A DNA stretch of 11,095 nucleotides. Origin: Rubritepida sp. GTDB taxonomy: Bacteria > Pseudomonadota > Alphaproteobacteria > Acetobacterales > Acetobacteraceae. The position numbers and the translations under genes were made by a program. Of this stretch, positions 6,481 to 11,095 are shown piece by piece. Positions within the stretch are counted from its first letter, which is position 1; each line of letters opens with the position of its first letter. The notes beneath the pieces are model-generated. The model saw only the letters and a list, made by a program, of their open reading frames with translations, ran no database searches and was not told the origin of the DNA. The DNA lies in assembly GCA_014376425.1 (NCBI GenBank), contig JACMRO010000351.1:1-11095 (forward strand), given 5' to 3'.

Positions 6481-6897
6481 ATGGTGGAGATGGCGGTGGA
6501 ATTCTTCGGGCAGCCCGGGCCGGGCGAGGCGCGTCCGTTCAGCCGGACGGTGCGGGCGGGCGGCATGGTCTGGGTGTCGGGCCATTCGGCGCCGCATGAC
6601 CCGGCGCGCGGCGTGCACCGCGGCGCGACGCCGGAGGAGGAGGTACGCAACGCGCTGACTTTCGTGGATGCGCTGCTGCGGGAGGCTGGCAGCGGGCTGG
6701 AGCACGTGGTCCAGGTGACCATGCTGCTCAGTGACCGCGCGGATTACGCCACCTGCAACGCGGAATACGTGAAGCACTTTCCGGGCGGGCTGCCCGCACG
6801 ACATACCGTCCTGTTCGGGGTGCCGACGGAAGCGCGGGTGGGGTTTGCGTGCGTGGCAGTCATGGCGTGCCCAGGTGGACTCGAACCACCGGCCTGA
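6481..6897 (+). CDS. RidA (YjgF/YER057c/UK114) family protein, C-terminus antisense to tRNA-Arg
   Basis: This gives 138 residues from ATG 6481. In-frame ATGs at 6433 and 6490 are alternatives, and none has a well-spaced ribosome site. The Rid fold is seen in PFSRTVRAGGMVWVSGHSAP (19-38), EEEVRNALTFVDALLREAG (53-71 region), VVQVTMLLSD (76-85), YVKHFPGGLPARHTVLFGV (96-114) and EARVGFACVAVMA (117-129). Arg107 in PARHT matches the carboxylate-binding Arg105 of E. coli RidA. The Glu of the closing 'EIEAIA' strand is replaced by Cys in FACVAV, so this may belong to a Rid subgroup other than archetypal 2-aminoacrylate/imine deaminase RidA. Residues from about 128 onward (MACPGGLEPPA) are translated from the complement of the tRNA-Arg gene. 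The normal family end would fall near residue 128, so the tail is probably an accretion. Confidence 0.82.
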   Translation: MVEMAVEFFGQPGPGEARPFSRTVRAGGMVWVSGHSAPHDPARGVHRGATPEEEVRNALTFVDALLREAGSGLEHVVQVTMLLSDRADYATCNAEYVKHFPGGLPARHTVLFGVPTEARVGFACVAVMACPGGLEPPA

Positions 6898-6939
6898 AGC
6901 TTAGAAGGCTCCTGCTCTATCCAGCTGAGCTATGGGCAC
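6863..6939 (-). tRNA. tRNA-Arg (anticodon TCT), CCA encoded
   Basis: Read on the minus strand it folds as a full cloverleaf. The acceptor is GTGCCCA/TGGGCAC with discriminator G and an encoded CCA (6865-6863). The D stem is GCTC/GAGC, and the anticodon stem GGAGC/GCTTC contains one G-T pair. The anticodon loop CTTCTAA carries anticodon TCT, which reads AGA. The variable loop is AGGCC, and the T arm is GGTGG-TTCGAGT-CCACC. AGA is a rare codon in a genome this GC-rich. The gene lies 12 bp after the NDUFS4-family stop on the same strand, so it may be co-transcribed with it. Its 3' 35 bases lie opposite the end of the RidA-family gene. Confidence 0.97.
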
Positions 6940-6951
6940 ATTCGGTGGCCG

Positions 6952-7269
6952 TCAGTGGGTCCAGTTCTCGGCCCGGCCGTATTTGAAGTTGTCAGCATAC
7001 ACCTTTGGCCGGATGGGCCGTTCAGCGGGCGGCTCTTCGACCGTGTAGGCCAGTCCTTGCGCCAGGGCATAGGCTTCGGCGGCGTCGCGCGTGGCGAAGC
7101 GCAGGCGCAGCTGCTGCTCAGTGCCCAGGCCGCCGGACCAGCCGGTCACCGGGTCCAGCCTGGGGCGGATGTCGGGCGCGAATTCCAGCACCCACCCGCT
7201 CAGGCAAGCGGCGCCGGACTGCATGGCCGAGCGTAGCGGCCGGTGGATGCGGGCAACAGGTTTGCTCAT
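6952..7269 (-). CDS. NADH dehydrogenase (complex I) NDUFS4-family accessory subunit
   Basis: This is a 105-residue protein read leftwards from ATG at 7269-7267. It begins MSKPVARIHRPLRSAMQSG and continues with WVLEFAPDIRPRLDPVTGWSG. The core is QLRLRFATRDAAEAYALAQG (residues 53-72), then YTVEEPPAERPIRPKVYADN and the diagnostic ending NFKYGRAENWTH. 'LxF.t.eeAi.ya...G' followed by 'P...RPKsYaDNF.y.R...WTH' is the signature of the NDUFS4/AQDQ 18-kDa subunit found in mitochondria and alphaproteobacteria. It sits on the peripheral arm near the NADH-oxidising module and helps assemble or stabilise complex I at the cytoplasmic membrane. The length is normal. No strong ribosome site is visible. The tRNA-Arg gene follows it, and it is divergent from crtE. 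Confidence 0.9.
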   Translation of the reverse strand: MSKPVARIHRPLRSAMQSGAACLSGWVLEFAPDIRPRLDPVTGWSGGLGTEQQLRLRFATRDAAEAYALAQGLAYTVEEPPAERPIRPKVYADNFKYGRAENWTH

Positions 7270-7303
7270 AACTTTATTCTAGCAATGTGTGCGACCGCCG
7301 GCC

Positions 7304-7325
7304 ACTGTCTAATCCGCGTGACAGT
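7304..7325. promoter_or_regulatory. PpsR/CrtJ-type operator upstream of crtE (TGT-N12-ACA)
   Basis: TGTCTAATCCGCGTGACA (7306-7323) fits TGT-N12-ACA, the known target of the redox/light-responsive repressor PpsR (CrtJ) of purple bacteria. The flanks extend it to a perfect 6-bp inverted repeat, ACTGTC...GACAGT. It lies 45 bases upstream of the crtE start, in the gap divergent from the NDUFS4-family gene. Binding by PpsR is inferred; the regulator gene is not in the window. Confidence 0.75.
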
Positions 7326-7345
7326 TCGTTTCGTTTGCGTGTAGG
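7318..7345 (+). promoter_or_regulatory. Candidate sigma-70 promoter of crtE
   Basis: GTGACA (7318-7323, five of six to TTGACA) and TGTAGG (7340-7345, three of six to TATAAT) are 16 bases apart. The ACA half of the PpsR-type operator forms the last three bases of the -35, so a bound repressor would block polymerase. The -10 match is weak. The spacing and the position of the operator are the main support. Confidence 0.4.
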
Positions 7346-7370
7346 CTTTCCTGACAGCGGAGCCCAGAAC

Positions 7371-8246
7371 ATGAACACCCTACAGCGCATCGAGACCATC
7401 CTGGCCCGCGCGCTGGGTGACCCGGAAGGTGGCCTGACCCCGCCCCTGCTGGCGCGCGCCATGAACCATGCCGTCTCCCCCGGTGGCGCCCGTGTGCGGC
7501 CACGCCTTTGCCTGGCCACCGCCGCCGCCTGCGGCCATGGCAATATGGAGCTGGCCTTCGCCGCCGCTTCGGCGATCGAATTGCTGCACTGCGCCAGCCT
7601 GGTGCATGACGACATGCCCTGCTTCGACAACGCCGCCACCAGGCGCGGCCGCCCGAGCGTGCACAAGGTATACGGTGAGCCGGTGGCGCTGTTGGCCGGC
7701 GACGCGTTGATCGTGCTGGCGTTCGACCTGATAGGCCGCGCCGCCGCACGGCCCGGCCAGGGCCAGAAGGCTGGCGCCGTGCTGCGGATCGTGGCGCAAA
7801 GCGTGGGGGCGCCATTCGGAATCGTCGCCGGGCAGGCCTGGGAATGTGAACCTAAAGTGGATGTGGCGATGTACCACCGCAGCAAGACCGGCGCGCTCTT
7901 CGCCGGCGCAGCTGCTGCCGGCGCCGCGGCGATGGGCGCGGACCCCGAGCGGTGGCGGCCGCTCGGCGCCAAGCTGGGCGAAGCCTATCAAGTCGCCGAC
8001 GACATCGGCGACGCGGTGGCGGAACGGGACGAGCTTGGCAAGCCGGCGCATCAGGACGAAGCGCTGGGCCGGCCCAACGCCGTCCGCGAGCTGGGGCTGG
8101 ACGGTGCGCTGGCCCGGTTGCGCAGCCTGGCCCAAGCGGCGGTGGAGGCGATTCCGGATTGCCCGGGTGCCGCCGATCTGCAGGCCATCATCCTGGGCGA
8201 ATCGAAGCGCCTGGTGCCACGCAGCCTGGCCGTCCGCGCCGCCTGA
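7371..8246 (+). CDS. crtE: Geranylgeranyl diphosphate synthase
   Basis: This is a 291-residue protein from ATG 7371, eight bases after GGAG (7359-7362). The frame is open back to 7287, but that stretch holds the operator and promoter. It is a trans-isoprenyl diphosphate synthase: GGARVRPRL (38-46), the first Asp-rich motif LVHDDMPCFDNAATRRGRP (77-95, Asp80/81/86), KTGALF (172-177) and the second Asp-rich motif YQVADDIGD (206-214, Asp210/211/214). It condenses IPP with allylic diphosphates to C20 GGPP, the precursor of phytoene (carotenoids) and of the bacteriochlorophyll tail. In phototrophs such as Rhodobacter the same gene lies next to other crt genes. Here crtF follows with no gap (TGA immediately followed by ATG), so the two form an operon. 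The upstream TGT-N12-ACA site suggests PpsR/CrtJ repression under oxygen. GGKR of many homologues is GGAR here. A plain farnesyl synthase cannot be fully excluded, but the context argues for CrtE. Confidence 0.93.
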   Translation: MNTLQRIETILARALGDPEGGLTPPLLARAMNHAVSPGGARVRPRLCLATAAACGHGNMELAFAAASAIELLHCASLVHDDMPCFDNAATRRGRPSVHKVYGEPVALLAGDALIVLAFDLIGRAAARPGQGQKAGAVLRIVAQSVGAPFGIVAGQAWECEPKVDVAMYHRSKTGALFAGAAAAGAAAMGADPERWRPLGAKLGEAYQVADDIGDAVAERDELGKPAHQDEALGRPNAVRELGLDGALARLRSLAQAAVEAIPDCPGAADLQAIILGESKRLVPRSLAVRAA

Positions 8247-9353
8247 ATGCGACTGCCTGAATTGGTGCTGCGGTTCCGTGACCGGATGGTCGCGCGGCCG
8301 GATTTCCGGCGTTGGGCCGGGGGTTTCTGGGCCACGCGGGCGATGTCGCGGCAACGGGCGGCGTCGCTCTTCGACCTCGCGGCGGGCTTCGTCTATTCGC
8401 AGATCCTGAGCGCCTGCGTCCAGCTCGACCTCTTCGCCATCCTGGCCGAGGGACCGCAGAAGTTGGACGCGCTGGCGGGCCGGCTCAACCTGTCCCCGCG
8501 CGCCGCCGAACAGCTGCTGGAGGCCGCGGCAGCCCTGGGGCTGGCGCAACATCGCCAGGGTGGTTACGGCCTCGGCCCGCTGGGCGGCCCCATGGTCGGC
8601 AACGTGGCGATCGCAGAAATGGTCCGCCACCACGCCATGCTCTACGCCGATATGACGGACCCGCTGGCAATGCTGCGCGGCGAGGGGGGGGGCGGTGCGC
8701 TGGGCCGGTTCTGGGGCTATGCCGATGGTGGCCGGCGGCCTGGGCTGGGCGCTGAGGACACCGCCCCCTACTCCGCGCTGATGGCGGCCAGTCAGCCGCT
8801 GGTGGCGGCGGGAATCCTCGATGCCTATGATTTGTCCAAGCATAAAGTCCTTATGGATGTCGGCGGCGGTGCGGGTGCGTTCCTGCAGTCAGCCGGTGAG
8901 CGGCATCCGGCACTGGGCTTGCAGTTGTTCGACCTGCCGCCGGTGATGGCGCTGGCACGGGCGCGACTCGGCGCCGCCGGCATGGCGCAGCGGACCAGCT
9001 TTCACGGCGGCGACTTCCACGCCGATCCGTTGCCCGGCGGTGCGGATGTGATCTCGCTGGTGCGCGTGGTGCATGACCATGACGATGACCGGGCGCAGGC
9101 GTTGCTGGGCCGGGCGCACGCCGCCCTGCCGCCGGGCGGCTGCCTTCTGCTGGGCGAACCCATGGCCGGGACAGTGGGCGCCGAGGCGATGGGCGCCGCC
9201 TACTTCAATTTCTACCTGCATGCGATGGGAAGCGGCCGAGCGCGCAGCCCCGCCGTGCTGATGCGCATGCTGCGCCAGGCCGGGTTCGGCCGTTCGCGCC
9301 TGCTGCGGACGGCCACACCGCTGCAAACGCAGCTCATCCAGGCGACTTCGTAA
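8247..9353 (+). CDS. crtF: Carotenoid (1-hydroxycarotenoid / demethylspheroidene) O-methyltransferase
   Basis: This is a 368-residue protein whose ATG follows the crtE stop directly (TGAATG), pointing to translational coupling. There is an N-terminal dimerisation/winged-helix region (LFDLAAGFVYSQILSACVQLDLF, 41-63; LDALAGRLNLSPRAAEQLLE, 73-92). The SAM-binding loop is LMDVGGGAGAFL (202-213), with acidic FDLPPVM (228-234), GGDFHADPLP (254-263), VRVVHDHDDDRAQALL (272-287) and PGGCLLLGEPM (296-306). His276 in the VHDHDDD segment matches the catalytic His of the plant-type small-molecule O-methyltransferase family (LHDW.D). CrtF methylates the tertiary hydroxyl made by CrtC, giving methoxy carotenoids of the spheroidene or spirilloxanthin series. 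Position between crtE and bchC is the classic purple-bacterial order. A run of nine G (8684-8692) lies in a glycine stretch and is a possible slippage or sequencing-error point, but the frame is intact. Confidence 0.92.
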   Translation: MRLPELVLRFRDRMVARPDFRRWAGGFWATRAMSRQRAASLFDLAAGFVYSQILSACVQLDLFAILAEGPQKLDALAGRLNLSPRAAEQLLEAAAALGLAQHRQGGYGLGPLGGPMVGNVAIAEMVRHHAMLYADMTDPLAMLRGEGGGGALGRFWGYADGGRRPGLGAEDTAPYSALMAASQPLVAAGILDAYDLSKHKVLMDVGGGAGAFLQSAGERHPALGLQLFDLPPVMALARARLGAAGMAQRTSFHGGDFHADPLPGGADVISLVRVVHDHDDDRAQALLGRAHAALPPGGCLLLGEPMAGTVGAEAMGAAYFNFYLHAMGSGRARSPAVLMRMLRQAGFGRSRLLRTATPLQTQLIQATS

Positions 9354-9377
9354 TTGGACAGATTAAAGTGTCCAATT
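9352..9377. repeat. Perfect 9-bp inverted repeat at the crtF stop codon
   Basis: AATTGGACA (9352-9360) and TGTCCAATT (9369-9377) flank the 8-base spacer GATTAAAG. The left arm shares its first two bases with the crtF stop codon TAA. The right arm supplies the TGT of the PpsR-type site at bchC. It is AT-rich and followed by no long T-run, so an operator is likelier than a terminator. Confidence 0.7.
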
Positions 9378-9386
9378 TGCTTGACA
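9369..9386. promoter_or_regulatory. PpsR/CrtJ-type operator upstream of bchC (TGT-N12-ACA)
   Basis: TGTCCAATTTGCTTGACA fits TGT-N12-ACA exactly. bchC promoters of Rhodobacter are known CrtJ/PpsR targets. The ACA half is part of the TTGACA -35 box. Lack of oxygen (and darkness or low light, depending on the species) would be expected to relieve repression; binding here is inferred. Confidence 0.75.
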
Positions 9387-9408
9387 CTTCGCTGCATCGT
9401 TTTAGTGT
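9381..9408 (+). promoter_or_regulatory. Sigma-70 promoter of the bchC-bchX operon
   Basis: A perfect TTGACA (9381-9386) is followed after 16 bases by TAGTGT (9403-9408, four of six to TATAAT). This predicts a start near 9415 and a leader of about 25 bases to the bchC GTG. The -35 overlaps the PpsR-type site. GACACT (9383-9388) and AGTGTC (9404-9409) also form an inverted repeat that spans the promoter and might bind a further dimer. Confidence 0.6.
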
Positions 9409-9438
9409 CACAACGATAAGAAGGGGTGAGAAGACCAG

Positions 9439-10371
9439 GTGGACACGATAGCAGTTCTGCTGCGAGAGCCGGAGAAGTTGGAGTTGAGCCGTTTGGCGCT
9501 CAACCTTCCGACCGAGGCTGACGTGGTGGTGGACATCGAATGGTCGGGCATCTCCACAGGGACGGAGCGGCTGCTCTGGTCCGGCAAGATGCCGCACTTC
9601 CCGGGCATGGGTTACCCGCTGGTGCCCGGCTACGAATCGGTCGGGCTTGTGAGCCATGCAGGTGCTGCGTCCGGCCATGCCGTGGGCAGCAGGGTGTTCG
9701 TGCCCGGCGCGCGCTGCTTCGGCGATGTGCGCGGGTTGTTCGGTGGCGCCGCGGCGCGCCTGGTGGTGCCAGGTAGCCGCGCCACCCGCCTCGCGGACGG
9801 AATGGAGCGGGACGGCGTGCTGCTGGCGCTGGCCGGCACGGCCCAACACGCCCTGGCCGGACATGCGCTGCCCGAACTCATCGTCGGCCACGGCGTGCTG
9901 GGCCGGCTTCTGGCGCGGCTGGTCGTGGCGCATGGCGGCGCGCCCACCGTGTGGGAGACCCAGGCAGACCGCCGCGAGGGCGCCCGCGGCTATCAGGTGA
10001 TCGACCCCGCCGGGGATACGCGGCAGGATTACCGCGGCATCGTCGATGTCAGCGGCGACTCGTCCCTGCTGGAAAAGCTTATCCTGCGCCTGGCGCCACG
10101 GCACGAGATCGTGCTGGCCGGCTTCTACAGCGACCGCCTCTCCTTTCCCTTTCCGCCCGCCTTCATGCGCGAGGTGCGTATCCGCATTGCCGCCGAATGG
10201 CAGCCGCAGGACCTGGTGACCGTCAACGCCATGCTGGCCGATGGACGCCTGGCGCTCGACGGCCTGATCACCCACAGCGGCCGCCCGGCCGATGTGAACG
10301 ACGTCTACCGCACCGCCTTCACCGACCCCGCCTGCCTGAAGATGGTCCTCGATTGGAGAGTTGCCGCATGA
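9439..10371 (+). CDS. bchC: 3-hydroxyethyl bacteriochlorophyllide a dehydrogenase
   Basis: This is a 310-residue protein from GTG 9439, preceded by purine-rich AAGGGGTGAGAAG. The start gives the expected family N-terminus MDTIAVLLREPEKL. Diagnostic segments are VVVDIEWSGISTGTERLLWS (29-48), FPGMGYPLVPGYESVG (54-69), GSRVFVPGARCFGDVRGLFG (83-102), a Rossmann turn VGHGVLGRLLAR (149-160) and GIVDVSGD. It belongs to the medium-chain dehydrogenase superfamily but without an obvious zinc-ligand set in these segments. It oxidises the 3-hydroxyethyl group of (bacterio)chlorophyllide a to 3-acetyl, a late step of bacteriochlorophyll a synthesis. It heads the bchC-X(-Y-Z) operon: its TGA overlaps the bchX ATG (ATGA). 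A promoter with a PpsR-type operator lies just upstream. The identification rests on these motifs plus context. Confidence 0.96.
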   Translation: MDTIAVLLREPEKLELSRLALNLPTEADVVVDIEWSGISTGTERLLWSGKMPHFPGMGYPLVPGYESVGLVSHAGAASGHAVGSRVFVPGARCFGDVRGLFGGAAARLVVPGSRATRLADGMERDGVLLALAGTAQHALAGHALPELIVGHGVLGRLLARLVVAHGGAPTVWETQADRREGARGYQVIDPAGDTRQDYRGIVDVSGDSSLLEKLILRLAPRHEIVLAGFYSDRLSFPFPPAFMREVRIRIAAEWQPQDLVTVNAMLADGRLALDGLITHSGRPADVNDVYRTAFTDPACLKMVLDWRVAA

Positions 10372-11095
10372 ATGCCTTCCCCGCGAAATCGACGATGACC
10401 GATGCGCTGCGGGCCGAAGCGGCGGTTGAGCCCGACGGCATCCTGGTCGGCGAATCGAAGTCCAAGACGCAGGTCATCGCCATTTACGGCAAGGGCGGCA
10501 TCGGCAAATCCTTCACCCTGGCGAATTTGAGCTGCATGATGGCGGCGCAGGGCAAGCGCGTACTGCTGATCGGCTGCGACCCCAAGAGCGACACCACCTC
10601 GCTGCTGTTCGGCGGCCGCTCCTGCCCCACCATCATCGAAACCTCGAGCCGCAAGAAGGCTGCTGGCGAGCCGGTGGCCATCGGCGATGTCTGCTTCAAG
10701 CGCGACGGCGTCTTCGCCATGGAGTTGGGCGGCCCGGAGGTCGGCCGCGGCTGCGGCGGCCGCGGCATCATCCACGGCTTCGAGCTGCTGGAGAAGCTGG
10801 GCTTCCATGACTGGGGTTTCGACTATGTCCTGCTCGACTTTCTCGGCGACGTCGTCTGCGGCGGGTTCGGCCTGCCGATCGCCCGGGACATGTGCCAGAA
10901 GGTGATCGTGGTCGCCTCCAATGACCTGCAATCCTTGTATGTCGCCAACAACGTCTGCTCGGCGGTCGACTACTTCCGCAAGATGGGCGGCAACGTCGGC
11001 GTGGCCGGCATGGTCATCAACAAGGATGACGGCACCGGGGAGGCGCAGGCCTTCGCGGCGGCGGCGGGCATTCCCGTGCTGTCGGCGATCCCCGC
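10368..11095 (+). CDS. bchX: Chlorophyllide a reductase iron protein subunit (3' end outside window)
   Basis: This starts at ATG 10368, overlapping the bchC stop (ATGA). GGAGAG (10355-10360) lies upstream. The frame stays open to the window end, giving 242 codons of a protein usually somewhat over 300 residues. It is a NifH-like ATPase: after an N-terminal extension come VIAIYGKGGIGKSFTLANLS (36-55) with P-loop Lys47, then LLIGCDPKSDTTSLLFGG (66-83). Cys129 in VGRGCGGRG and Cys164 in DVVCGGFGLP are the pair that holds the shared [4Fe-4S] cluster between two subunits. BchX passes electrons with ATP hydrolysis to BchYZ, which reduces ring B of chlorophyllide a. The CPTIIETS segment after the second block distinguishes BchX from BchL and NifH. 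bchY and bchZ are expected to follow. Confidence 0.96.
   Translation, partial: MNAFPAKSTMTDALRAEAAVEPDGILVGESKSKTQVIAIYGKGGIGKSFTLANLSCMMAAQGKRVLLIGCDPKSDTTSLLFGGRSCPTIIETSSRKKAAGEPVAIGDVCFKRDGVFAMELGGPEVGRGCGGRGIIHGFELLEKLGFHDWGFDYVLLDFLGDVVCGGFGLPIARDMCQKVIVVASNDLQSLYVANNVCSAVDYFRKMGGNVGVAGMVINKDDGTGEAQAFAAAAGIPVLSAIP

Noticed and set aside
6863..6939. tRNA-Arg as the integration site of the photosynthesis cluster
   Set aside because: The tRNA 3' end, where integrases usually insert, points away from the cluster. I see no integrase and no repeated copy of the tRNA end in the window.
7380..8843. 487-codon open frame on the minus strand across crtE and crtF
   Set aside because: crtE and crtF have clear family motifs on the plus strand; this frame has low-complexity composition typical of a high-GC shadow.
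9334..10275. Minus-strand open frame opposite bchC
   Set aside because: bchC is unmistakable on the plus strand, and the reverse frame would also cover the bchC promoter region.

Overview
The window looks like the chromosome of a GC-rich alphaproteobacterium that makes bacteriochlorophyll a. I would guess an aerobic or facultative phototroph of the Acetobacteraceae/Rhodospirillales type. The evidence is the run crtE-crtF-bchC-bchX at the right end, an alphaproteobacterial/mitochondrial-type NDUFS4 complex I subunit, and a strong G/C preference at third codon positions throughout. The genus cannot be read from the sequence.

Left part (1-6.9 kb), ordinary accessory and metabolic genes. There is the tail of an unidentified gene, then a small permuted papain-fold (YiiX/NlpC-P60-like) hydrolase. 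A translationally coupled two-subunit family I CoA-transferase-like pair follows; its beta subunit seems to lack the usual catalytic glutamate. A secreted PQQ-dependent (glucose/sorbosone-type) dehydrogenase converges on that pair. Next come a family III (CaiB/BaiF) CoA-transferase coupled to a GNAT acetyltransferase, and a convergent arginase/agmatinase-family protein that lacks one canonical metal ligand. A RidA-family protein is divergent from the arginase gene. Its last codons run antisense through the 3' part of a tRNA-Arg(TCT) gene.

Middle (6.86-7.37 kb). The tRNA-Arg gene lies 12 bp downstream of the NDUFS4-family gene on the minus strand. A roughly 100-bp divergent intergenic region then carries a clear PpsR/CrtJ-type operator, TGT-N12-ACA, upstream of crtE.

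Right part (7.37 kb to the end), the left edge of the photosynthesis gene cluster. crtE (GGPP synthase) and crtF (carotenoid O-methyltransferase) abut. After an 85-bp regulatory gap with a second TGT-N12-ACA site and a perfect 9-bp dyad, bchC and bchX overlap and head a bchC-X operon that runs off the window (bchY, bchZ and puf would be expected next). CrtE supplies GGPP for carotenoids and for the bacteriochlorophyll tail. CrtF finishes the methoxylated carotenoid. BchX and BchC act in the late chlorophyllide a to bacteriochlorophyllide a steps. In both promoters the ACA half of the putative operator forms the last three bases of the -35 element, which suggests shared redox/light repression.

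I see no CRISPR array, insertion sequence, integrase or obvious new multi-gene system. The points worth a second look are active-site departures in known families, the ridA/tRNA antisense overlap, and the operator layout.
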